A stretch of 59,441 bases of DNA from Deltaproteobacteria bacterium (GTDB taxonomy: Bacteria > Desulfobacterota > Binatia > UBA12015). A program made the translations under genes and the position numbers. The stretch covers positions 1 to 59,441 of the forward strand of contig VGTK01000011.1 in NCBI GenBank assembly GCA_016874715.1, in the 5' to 3' direction. The notes beneath the pieces are model-generated. The model made no database searches, had not been told where the DNA came from, and was given only the letters and a program-made list of their open reading frames with translations. This document shows, piece by piece, positions 43,487-50,876 of the stretch; the stretch's first letter is position 1; the number at the start of each line of letters is the position of its first letter.

Positions 43487-44993
43487 CTACTTGACCTTGA
43501 ACTCGTTCCAGGCCGAGCCGGTGGTGCCGCCCGGGCCGCGCGCGACGGGCGAGCCCGTGCGCACGACCACGTCGTACTTGCCGGCGCACGCCGAGGCGGT
43601 CCAGACGAGCTTCACGCTCGGCCCGGCCGCCTTACGTCCGTCGAGCGGCCTGACCGCGACCGGCGCCGGCGGCGGCAGCGTGCACACCTCGACCGCGCCG
43701 ACGTCGCACGCCGCACCCTGCGGACGCGGGATGCCGCGCTGGTCGGTCGGTGGGCAGCCCGGCGTCGTGCCGGTGTCCACTGCCGGGTTGGTCGACCCGG
43801 GCACGATCGTCTCCGTCGCGCCGCCGTTGTCGGCGAGCTCGCCGAGGTCCAGGTCGGGGATGCCGTCACGTCCGAGGCCGAAGCCGCACGTCGAGTCGTC
43901 GGCGAGATTGAAGTCGCCACCGACCGTCGTGTTGCAATTGGTGGATCCGGCCGCGCTGCCCTTCGACAGCAAGGTGTTGCGCAGACTCAAGCCGCCGGCG
44001 GCGCGGAAGACGTTCCCGCCCGCCTTCGAGACGTTGGCGCGCATGGTCACGTTCTGCAGCGTCGTGCTGCCGCCCTCGTGGTAGAGGCCGCCGCCGCCGA
44101 ACGGCATCGACGCGTCGGCGCTGGTGTTGTCGGCGAAGGTCGAGTTCGTGATCGTGGTCGCCCCGGCCACGGCATGGACGGCCGCGCCGCGGATGAAGGA
44201 GCTGTTCATCTGGAAGAGCGTGCCGGTCGCCTCGAACGAGCCCGACTGCGACACGCCGGCGCCGGTGAACGCACCGTTGCCGACGATGCGGCCGTCGCTG
44301 AAGATCAGACTGGTGAAGCCGGCCTCCAGCAGGATGCCACCGCCGGCACCGTTGGTCGCGGCGTTGCTGTCCACGTCGACGAGGGTCATGCGCGCCTCCG
44401 GACGTGTCGGAGAAGTTCTCCGAGATCGTGACGTTCTTCAGGATGAGAAAGGTTGCGCTGGCGAAGATTCCGCCCCCCGAGCCTCCGCTGTGGTTGCCCG
44501 TCACGGTCACGTTCTCGAACGTGATGCCGCCGAAGCTGGCGTGGACGCCGCCGCCCTCGTCGGTCGAGGTGTTGTCCTGGATGATCGAGTCGGACACGAC
44601 GAGGTTGCCGATCGAGAGGTAGATGCCGCCGCCGGGATTGCCCGCGGAGCCGTTCCGCACGGTGATGCCCCGCAGGGTCAGCGTCCCGGCGTCGACGAAC
44701 AGGACGCGCACGGTGTTGCCGCCGCTGAGCTGGATCTGGCCGCCGCCGTCGATCGTCACGACGCCGGTGATCACGGGCAGCTGGCTCTTGACGACGATGA
44801 TCGCGGGGCCGCACGTGAAGGTGATGGCCCCGCCGCCGCTCGCCTGCGCGGCGGTGATCTTCGCGCGCAGCTGGTTCACGCCGCCGCTGTCACCGCAGTC
44901 GGACACGACCTGATCGGCCGCGCGCGCCAGGGGCGCCGGAAGGGTCGAAGCGATCAACAGGGCGAGCAGGACGAGGGGCACACGTGTGGTCAT
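43487..44993 (-). pseudogene. secreted beta-helix protein with a central frameshift
   Basis: ATG 44993 begins a signal peptide (VPLVLLALLIASTLPAPLARA), then DCGDSGGVNQLRAKI and beta-helix turns (RNGSAGNPGGGIYLS, NTSTDEGGGVHASFGG, NHSGGSGGGIFAS). At about 44390-44400 the frame is lost after NFSDTSGGA and continues in another frame with MTLVDVDSNAATNGAGGGIL to 43487. The latter part ends in the NPAVDTGTTPGCPPTDQRG choice-of-anchor motif. One inserted base explains it, so either a recent pseudogene or a sequencing error. If corrected it is about 500 residues. A palindromic operator shared with the gene at 18707 precedes it. Confidence 0.75.
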
Positions 44994-45017
44994 TCCTCGA
45001 GAGAGGCGTGAGGAATG

Positions 45018-45034
45018 ACCGAACATCGTTCGGT
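45018..45034. promoter_or_regulatory. 17-bp palindromic operator, site 3 (one mismatch)
   Basis: ACCGAACA, central T, CGTTCGGT. It has the same spacing and 15 of 16 arm bases of the perfect site at 18555. It ends 25 bases before the ATG of the beta-helix gene at 44993. Confidence 0.6.
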
Positions 45035-45226
45035 CGCGGCGAACGGCACGCACCGCGGGGGTGTGGTGTTCCCCCGGTTCTTGGACAGCTCACGCCGCCA
45101 CCTCCGCCCGTACTGCCGCCTCTTGCGGGTCGTCCTCGAAGTCCCCGGCCGGGACGGTACTGCCACCCCTGACCTGCTCCCCAGTCCGAGGGACCTGTCC
45201 GCGTACGCTCCGGCGGTGCCCGCCGC
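45035..45226. other. intergenic region, no gene recognised
   Basis: Downstream of tauD. The minus strand carries an in-frame piece QVRGGSTVPAGDFEDDPQEA ending near 45090 that may be the end of an unknown gene. The base pattern differs from its neighbours, suggesting a junction with imported DNA. Confidence 0.3.
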
Positions 45227-46060
45227 TCAGGCGATGGTCAGTCGATGCAGCTCCCGGCGATGACCCTCGTACCCCCCGGTGGCGGCGTGCAGCAGGCACC
45301 GGTTGTCCCACAGCGCAACCATCCCCGGTTCCCAACGATGGCGGTGCACCAGGTGCTCGGCCACCGTGTACGGGTAGAGCTCGCCGAACAGCGCGTTGGC
45401 ATCGGCTTCGTCCATTCCCTCGATGCCGATCGTGTAGGCCAGGCTCACGAACAGGGCGGGCCGACCGGTCTCGGGGTGGGGGCGCACCAGCGGGTGGCGT
45501 TCGGTGGCGTAGGCGTCGTCCGAGGAGACGATGGCCATCGACCGCCCCACGTCACGATCCCCGTAGGCCCCGGAGGGAGCGTAGCCGCGTCGCGCCGAGT
45601 GCACGCCGACCAGACCATCGATGCGTCGACGCAGCCCGGCGGGCAGTGCTTCCCAAGCGCCATACTGGTCGGCGAAGAGCGTGTCGCCTCCGACCGGGGG
45701 CACGTCGAACGCGTACAGCAGGGTGCCCGAGGGCGGTCGGGCCAGGAAGCTCCAGTCCGAGTGGAACACGTCGGCGAAGATCGGGCTGGTCTCGTCGGCT
45801 TCGCGCGTCAGCGCCACCACGTGGCGCTCACCGGCGATCGGACGGAAGTACGGGTCCTCGCCGATCTCGCCGAAGGCGCTTGCCACCGCTTCCAGCCCGG
45901 CGAAGTCGAGCTCCTGGTCGCAGAACACCAGAAGCTGGTGGCGCAACCACGCCTGGCGAAGGTCTGCCACCGTCGATGGCTCGAGGTCTTGGGGCAGCTC
46001 CAGCCCCCGAACCACCGCACCGAACGGCCCCCCGCTGGGCTCGATCGAGTACGAGGTCAC
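45227..46060 (-). CDS. TauD/TfdA-family Fe(II)/2-oxoglutarate dioxygenase
   Basis: 277 residues, GTG start. The iron facial triad is H100 and D102 (VFHSDWSF) and a distal His near 258 (CLLHAATGGYEGHRRELHR) with the 2-oxoglutarate-binding Arg close behind. VVGGDTLFADQYGAWEAL-type and PLVRPHPETGRPALFV stretches are typical. Members hydroxylate taurine, sulfonates, phenoxyacetates or similar. Proximity to a sulfate unit could suggest sulfonate use, but substrate prediction is not possible. It sits between junction-like sequences and is probably acquired. Confidence 0.9.
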   Translation of the reverse strand: MTSYSIEPSGGPFGAVVRGLELPQDLEPSTVADLRQAWLRHQLLVFCDQELDFAGLEAVASAFGEIGEDPYFRPIAGERHVVALTREADETSPIFADVFHSDWSFLARPPSGTLLYAFDVPPVGGDTLFADQYGAWEALPAGLRRRIDGLVGVHSARRGYAPSGAYGDRDVGRSMAIVSSDDAYATERHPLVRPHPETGRPALFVSLAYTIGIEGMDEADANALFGELYPYTVAEHLVHRHRWEPGMVALWDNRCLLHAATGGYEGHRRELHRLTIA

Positions 46061-46166
46061 GGGCTGTCGTCCCGCGTTGCGGCGGCGTGCTCACCAGCTC
46101 CGACGCCGGCAACCCGGCTCGCACTCATGGCCCGATTTCTACACCCGGGGGACCCCACACCCAACC

Positions 46167-46206
46167 GGGCGTGAAAACCCATCACCGGTGATCGGTTCTC
46201 ACGCCC
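46167..46206. repeat. 40-bp near-perfect inverted repeat
   Basis: Centre ACC|GGT between 46186 and 46187. Twenty-base arms (46167-46186, 46187-46206) pair with two mismatches: left arm GGGCGTGAAAACCCATCACC, right arm its near complement. There is no T-run beside it. It contains the stop codon of the broken dienelactone hydrolase frame and lies 107 bases upstream of tauD. It may be a terminator, operator or mobile-element end. Confidence 0.7.
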
Positions 46207-46840
46207 AGAACAGGAGGTTCAGACGTGGCGCCCCCGGGAAGGCGGCGAGCTGATCGGCGGCCGGCGCGCCCTCGGGGGCCGTCTGCTCGGGCCCGAGGAT
46301 GGTGCCCTCGTCGCTGCGGAACGCCAGAGCGATGGCCGCCCGAGACTGCTCGAGCAACGCCGTCGCGGGTTCTTGGGCGAGTCGCGACCCTGGCAGGTGT
46401 CTCGCGAGCGACGCCCTGGAAAGATTTTTGTTGACAGCGGCTTTGTCCGCTGCGTGCTTTCCGGGTGCCTGGCGGAGAGGAGCCGCGCTCGCGACGTCCG
46501 ATAGCTCTGGCGTCATGACAAGCATCAACTTTATGCCGCTTGCCCGCTCCATCATGAGCTCGATGGCCCTGGGCAGCTGGTCGTAGCCGACCACGTGCTC
46601 GCCCACCGCGCGGTAGTAGAAGTCCGGCGCGGCGACCACGTCGCCCTCGCGAGCGATGCGCTCCGCGACCGACTTCATGTGGCCTTCGAGCCCGAACGCC
46701 TCCATGGCCACGATCACGCCCCCGAAAGGCCCGTCGCCGTCGGGGACCACCAGGTGGACGGGCATCTTCCCGTCGGCTGCCCGCCCCGCCATGGAGGCCC
46801 AGCCGGCCTTCACGGCCTCGGTGGCGGTGGAGACGCCCAC
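46199..46840 (-). pseudogene. dienelactone hydrolase, truncated and chimeric
   Basis: The first 100 codons are a dienelactone hydrolase N-terminus: PVHLVVPDGDGPFGGVIVAM, EAFGLEGHMKSVAERIAREG, VVAAPDFYYRAVGE, YDQLPRAIELMM. At about 46550 similarity stops at the 33-bp repeat shared with 40222, and the remaining 110 codons match nothing I know. The catalytic Cys, Asp and His of the family lie in the missing half. The GTG at 46840 also precedes an unusual VALVGVSTATEAVKAGWAS stretch. A stable product is doubtful. Confidence 0.75.
46518..46550 (+). repeat. 33-bp repeat at gene break point, copy 2
   Basis: Same orientation as 40222-40254, four mismatches. It marks the point where the dienelactone hydrolase loses similarity. 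About 80 bases away a short hairpin CAGCGG / CCGCTG is found. Confidence 0.6.
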
Positions 46841-46919
46841 CAGGGCAACCGACCGGGGGAACCCCAGGTCGCCTCGGCGACCCGACAGGTGGGCGAGCGC
46901 ATGGCGTCGTCAGTCGGCG

Positions 46920-47150
46920 GTGGTGATCGTGGCACTCGAGGAAGGGCCGCGCGAGCTGTCGAACATGCTCGACTGCTCGCGCGAGGAGTTGCGAGTGGGG
47001 CTGCCGGTCGAGGTGACCTTCGAGGACGCGAGCGCCGAGGTCACGCAGCCAAAGTTCCGCCTGCGACGCCGATCGACCAAGCGCTTGCTCGTCACAAATA
47101 GACGGCGATCTCGTCGTAAGACCTTGAAGCACCGAGGGTTTCCGCGCTAG
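46920..47150 (+). pseudogene. DUF35 3' fragment
   Basis: VVIVALEEGPRELSNMLDCS, REELRVGLPVEVTFEDASAE and VTQPKFRLRR match the last 50 residues of the DUF35 protein at 31173. There is no zinc ribbon and no start. The original stop is lost and the frame runs on for about 30 codons to TAG 47150. It is the left part of the duplicated segment. Confidence 0.88.
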
Positions 47151-47600
47151 AGCCCGATCGGGACACGCGCCAGCAAGCGCTTCGCATGGCCGGTGTCGCG
47201 GGGAGGTCGGGGGATGGGAACCGGTACGGCGCCCGCAAGGGCGAAGGCCGCGCGCGCGGAGGCCGGCGACGCGCCGCGCGAGCGCATCGTGCGCTGCGCG
47301 ACCGAGCTGCTCGCCGACGGCGGACCGGGCGCGCTCACCCTGCGCGCCGTCGGCACGCGCGTCGGCCTGCACAACTCGAGCCTGTTCCACCACTTCCCCG
47401 GCAAGGGCGAGATCATGGCCGAGGTCCTTGGACGCGTCAGCGAGCGCCTGCGCGAGCGCCTCGAGCCGCTCGCGCAGGACGCGCCGCCGACGATCGCCGG
47501 ACTGGTCGACGTGCTGCTCGCCCTGTCCGACCACTACGCGACCGAGCGCGCCGAGGCGCGCTGCGCGCTGCGTCTGCTGCTCGAGCCGGAGCTCGGCGGC
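46920..47600 (+). repeat. segmental duplication, copy B (DUF35 3' end + TetR)
   Basis: Matches 31431-31990 in order and orientation. The left edge is near 46920, inside the DUF35 reading frame. Copy B has an extra 60-70 bases between the two genes. Confidence 0.8.
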
Positions 47601-47828
47601 GCGCGCGCCGGCCAGGGCGCGACGCCGCTCTGGAGCTGGCTCGCCCGCGCGCAGGCCGCCGCCGTCATCCGCCCCGTGAGCGTCGGTCACGCCGCGCGCA
47701 ACCTGCTGTCGATGGTGCTCCTCGAGCCGGTCTGGCCGGCGAGCGGCGCCGAATCCGACCGCGACCGCGACCGCCGCCGCACCGAGCTCGGCGCGTTCGT
47801 CCGCGGCGCCCTCACCCCTGTTGCTTGA
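47214..47828 (+). CDS. TetR-family transcriptional regulator
   Basis: 204 residues from ATG 47214, with GGGAGG seven bases upstream. The N-terminal HTH is clear: RERIVRCATELLADGGPGAL, LTLRAVGTRVGLHNSSLFHHF, PGKGEIMAEVL. The C-terminal ligand domain is divergent. It is the intact paralogue of the remnant at 31606, so it may have regulated, and may still regulate, the thiolase/DUF35 pair. The neighbour on the 3' side is the convergent vapC. Confidence 0.9.
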   Translation: MGTGTAPARAKAARAEAGDAPRERIVRCATELLADGGPGALTLRAVGTRVGLHNSSLFHHFPGKGEIMAEVLGRVSERLRERLEPLAQDAPPTIAGLVDVLLALSDHYATERAEARCALRLLLEPELGGARAGQGATPLWSWLARAQAAAVIRPVSVGHAARNLLSMVLLEPVWPASGAESDRDRDRRRTELGAFVRGALTPVA

Positions 47829-47843
47829 CGGAGACGGCTTCCG

Positions 47844-48296
47844 TTACGGCTCGGGCAGGGCGATCGACAGTCGAAATCCTTCCGCTCGAGCGGCCTCGCC
47901 GAGACGCCGATCGCAGCAGACGACCGCGATCGCCTCGGCGCTCCCCATCTGCACCAGTTCGAGAGCGCAGGCCAGCTGCAGCGCATCGAGCGAGCGAATT
48001 GGATGGCGCGCGAGCGACTCGATCGCACGCTGCTCGACCGCCGACGAGAAGGACACCACATCGAATGCCGAAAGCACTCGATCGAGCCTGGACAGGGATC
48101 GGCGCCGAGCGACAGGGCTGAGCGCTCCCTCGCGAGCCAATCGCTCCACCGCGGAACGTGACTCCACCCGCGCCAGAAAGGCGACGGCGCGCGTGTCTTT
48201 TCGCCCGAAGAGCCGACGGGTATGCGCCGAGAACGGCGGCTGCGCGACGACCAGTGGCAGGAGGGCCGAGGTGTCCCAGAACTGCAACCGTGTCAC
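47844..48296 (-). CDS. vapC: PIN-domain toxin VapC
   Basis: 150 residues from GTG 48296, overlapping the antitoxin stop as GTGA. PIN acidic residues are seen in FWDTSALLPLVV (D8), an Arg-Glu pair in ARVESRSAVERL, SLDALQLACAL and VCCDRRLGEAA. VapC toxins are RNases that cut tRNA or rRNA. The pair with the next gene is a classic type II toxin-antitoxin operon. Confidence 0.9.
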   Translation of the reverse strand: MTRLQFWDTSALLPLVVAQPPFSAHTRRLFGRKDTRAVAFLARVESRSAVERLAREGALSPVARRRSLSRLDRVLSAFDVVSFSSAVEQRAIESLARHPIRSLDALQLACALELVQMGSAEAIAVVCCDRRLGEAARAEGFRLSIALPEP

Positions 48297-48580
48297 GCTC
48301 CGTCGCGGTCTGTGCGGAGGGCCCGGAGAGCGTCGCCGCGACACGCGACCGGTGGTCCGACCTCCTCGAGGGCCAGATCGGGACGCGCGGCCGGGATCAG
48401 GACGCCGCGGCGGACGAGGTCGTCGCGGCCGACCGCCACGGCCCCTCGCGTTCGGATGGGGCCGATCTCGGCGATCGGCACGTCGCGATCCATGACCACG
48501 AGGCTGCCTCCTCCACGCACGACCTGGAGGTACCGGGACAGATGGTTCTTCAGCTCTCCGATCCGAACGGCTCTGACCAT
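48293..48580 (-). CDS. vapB: VapB-type antitoxin (Phd/YefM-like)
   Basis: 95 residues from ATG 48580: MVRAVRIGELKNHLSRYLQV is the Phd/YefM/VapB DNA-binding N-terminus, followed by GGGSLVVMDRDVPIAEIGPI. The C-terminal tail is acidic and Arg-rich, as expected for a toxin-neutralising part. It precedes vapC with a 4-base overlap. The promoter gives an almost leaderless mRNA, and a TTAGCTAA palindrome overlaps the -10. Confidence 0.9.
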   Translation of the reverse strand: MVRAVRIGELKNHLSRYLQVVRGGGSLVVMDRDVPIAEIGPIRTRGAVAVGRDDLVRRGVLIPAARPDLALEEVGPPVACRGDALRALRTDRDGA

Positions 48581-48587
48581 GTTGTCC

Positions 48588-48616
48588 AAGTTAGCTAAGT
48601 CGCGGTCGCACGACAA
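48588..48616 (-). promoter_or_regulatory. vapBC promoter with palindrome
   Basis: On the minus strand: -35 TTGTCG (48616-48611), 17 bases, -10 TAACTT (48593-48588), +1 near 48581 next to ATG 48580. The palindrome TTAGCTAA (48591-48598) overlaps the -10, so it is a likely autorepression site. Confidence 0.5.
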
Positions 48617-48705
48617 GCATGTCGGTACGACGTCCGGCACAACGGGAAACGCGAAATGCGCGACACTCCGGAATCGGCGGCAAGGGACGCGCAAGAGGCC
48701 GCTAG

Positions 48706-49185
48706 CTAGCGGTGCACCATCCCGACCTGCTCGCGCGACTCGAGCTTCCCGCCCGCGTCCAGCCACGCCTTGAACACGCGCGGCGCGTCGCGCGACGGGT
48801 TGTAGATGTCCTCCTCGGACGCCCACAGCCCGTTGCCGCCGTAGACGAGGCGCGTCCAGTTGGGGAACTGGAATGGCGTACCGTCGGGCTGGAACGGCTC
48901 CGGAAACTGGTTCTGGCACTGGAACACGACCGCGCCGCGCTCCTCGTCGAGCACCCACCAGTCCTGCGGGAAGGTCATGCGCGGGAACGGCGCCATCACC
49001 TTGGTGATCCAGTCGCGGATCGCCGCGCGGCCCTGCATCTCGCCGTACGCGTGCTCGACGTAGCGCGCGTCCTCGGTGAACATCGCGGCCCAGACGTTCC
49101 AGTCGCCGGTACGCGACGCGGCGTCGCGCGCCTCGTTGTAGCGCGCGAACGCGGCCAGAAGCTCCTCGCGGGGATATCGCGGCAT
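48706..49185 (-). CDS. SnoaL-like/NTF2-fold protein
   Basis: 159 residues from ATG 49185 (GGAGGG upstream). Sequence YNEARDAASRTGDWNVWAAM, FTEDARYVEHAYGEMQGRAA, IRDWITKVMAP is typical of SnoaL_4-like NTF2-fold proteins that bind small hydrophobic molecules or catalyse isomerase/dehydratase steps. It diverges from the FAD enzyme at 49338, so the two may share regulation. A palindrome CCGCTAGCTAGCGG (48699-48712) covers its stop codon. Confidence 0.85.
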   Translation of the reverse strand: MPRYPREELLAAFARYNEARDAASRTGDWNVWAAMFTEDARYVEHAYGEMQGRAAIRDWITKVMAPFPRMTFPQDWWVLDEERGAVVFQCQNQFPEPFQPDGTPFQFPNWTRLVYGGNGLWASEEDIYNPSRDAPRVFKAWLDAGGKLESREQVGMVHR

Positions 49186-49337
49186 GGTCTTCCCTCCTCG
49201 GTCTCGCCGACTGCACATCACGACTCGGGTTCGCCGCGCAAGCCGCGCAGCGATCGCGCGCCGGCGGCGCGCCGCCGGTTCGAGGGCGCCGTCCGACGAT
49301 TGCGCGCCGGCCGCGCGGCGCGCGATAACGCCGTCCG

Positions 49338-50792
49338 ATGAACGCCGTCGATCCGGTTCGCGCACGGGATGTCCGCTTCACCGCCACGACCGACGTCGTC
49401 GTGGTCGGGCTCGGCATCGCCGGCTGCTGCGCTGCGCTCGGCGCGCGCGAGGCCGGCGCCGAGGTGATCGCGCTCGAGTGCGCCGGGGGAACCGGCGGGA
49501 CGTCGGCGATGTCGGGCGGCGTGCTCTACCTCGGTGGCGGCACGGCGGTGCAGCGCGCCTGCGGCTACGAGGACTCGGCCGACGCGATGCACCGCTTCCT
49601 CGATGCAGCGCTCGGCCCCGGCACCGACGCCGACCGCCTCGCCGCCTACTGCGCGGGCTCGGTCGAGCACTTCGACTGGCTGGTCGGGCTCGGCATGCCG
49701 TTCCGCGCGGCGTTCTGCGACGAGCCCAACCGCGAGTCCGCCGACGACTCGGCGCTGATCTTCTCCGGCGGCGAGGACAGCTTCCCGTTCGACGAGATCA
49801 CGCCGCCGGTGCCGCGCGGCCACAAGCCGCAGTGGATCGACAGCGCGGGCAACTTCCTGATGCGGCAGCTCGCGGAGTTCGTCACGCGCGCGGGCGCGCA
49901 GGTCACCACCGACGCCCGCGTCGAGCGCCTGGTCGTGGACGACGGTCGCGTGGTCGGCGTGGTCGCGACCATCGACGGCGCGCGCAGCGCGATCCGTGCG
50001 CGCGGCGGCGTCGCGCTCGCGACCGGCGGCTTCATCCACGCGCCGTCGCTGATCGCGGAGCACTGTCCGCTCGCGCACCGCCCGAACGAGGCCTGGCGCC
50101 TCGGCGTGCCGGACAACGACGGCGTCGGCATCCGGCTCGGCGTCGGCGTCGGCGGCACGACGTCGCGCATGGACGCCTTCGAGTGCGCGCTGCCGCTCGG
50201 TCCGCCGCACCGCCTCGCGCGCGGCATCCTGGTGAACCGCGCCGGCGAGCGCTTCGTCAACGAGGACACGTACACCGGACGGATCGGCCTCGCGGCCCTC
50301 ACCGAGCAGGGCGGCGACGTGCTGATGATCGTCGACGACGTGATCCAGGAGCGGAACCTGGTCGGGCTGCGCCCGCGCTGGGGCGCGCCGACGCCCGAGG
50401 AGCTCGCCGCCGACTGCGGCCTGCCGCCCGACCGCTTCGCGGCGACGGTCCGCGCCTACAACGAGCACGCGGCGCGCGGCGAGGACCCGCAGTTCCACAA
50501 GCGGGCGCCGTTCCTGCGCCCGCTCGGGGCGCCGCCCGCGACCGGGCTCGGCGCGATCGACCTGAAGGTCGACCACGGCGCGATCTACGCCACGTTCACC
50601 CTCGGCGGACTCATTACCGACGCCGAGGCGCGCGTCCTCGGCGCGTCCGGCGAGGCCGTGCCCGGGCTCTACGCCGCGGGACGCGTCGCCGCGTGCCTCG
50701 CGGCGGGCAACTACGTCAGCGGCATCAGCCTCGGCGACGGGTCGTTCTTCGGCCGCCGCGCCGGCCGGCACGCGGCGCGCACCGACCACTGA
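49338..50792 (+). CDS. FAD-dependent oxidoreductase, KstD/fumarate-reductase flavoprotein family
   Basis: 484 residues. The Rossmann motif DVVVVGLGIAGCCAALGARE is followed by GGTGGTSAMSGGVLYLGGGT, the family's FAD-binding turn, and ends with GLYAAGRVAACLAAGNYVSG and GISLGDGSFFGRRAGRHAA. Members include 3-ketosteroid delta-1-dehydrogenase and flavocytochrome fumarate reductases. Together with thiolase/DUF35 a steroid or lipid role is plausible, but residues that separate the subfamilies were not checked. It diverges from the SnoaL-like gene. Confidence 0.9.
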   Translation: MNAVDPVRARDVRFTATTDVVVVGLGIAGCCAALGAREAGAEVIALECAGGTGGTSAMSGGVLYLGGGTAVQRACGYEDSADAMHRFLDAALGPGTDADRLAAYCAGSVEHFDWLVGLGMPFRAAFCDEPNRESADDSALIFSGGEDSFPFDEITPPVPRGHKPQWIDSAGNFLMRQLAEFVTRAGAQVTTDARVERLVVDDGRVVGVVATIDGARSAIRARGGVALATGGFIHAPSLIAEHCPLAHRPNEAWRLGVPDNDGVGIRLGVGVGGTTSRMDAFECALPLGPPHRLARGILVNRAGERFVNEDTYTGRIGLAALTEQGGDVLMIVDDVIQERNLVGLRPRWGAPTPEELAADCGLPPDRFAATVRAYNEHAARGEDPQFHKRAPFLRPLGAPPATGLGAIDLKVDHGAIYATFTLGGLITDAEARVLGASGEAVPGLYAAGRVAACLAAGNYVSGISLGDGSFFGRRAGRHAARTDH

Positions 50793-50876
50793 CGCCCGCG
50801 CCGGCGCCCGTGCCGGCGTTGCCGCTCTCGAAGAACGCTCCGGCACGGCGTCCGGCCGGACCCGTGTGGTGGGGCC

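Noticed and set aside
45090..45226. Insertion sequence end beside tauD
   Set aside because: The sequence looks foreign, but I found neither an inverted repeat nor a transposase fragment, so only an intergenic note is given.
48699..48712. Perfect palindrome CCGCTAGCTAGCGG as an operator
   Set aside because: It overlaps a stop codon at a gene end, has no loop room and no adjacent promoter; it may be chance in GC-rich DNA.
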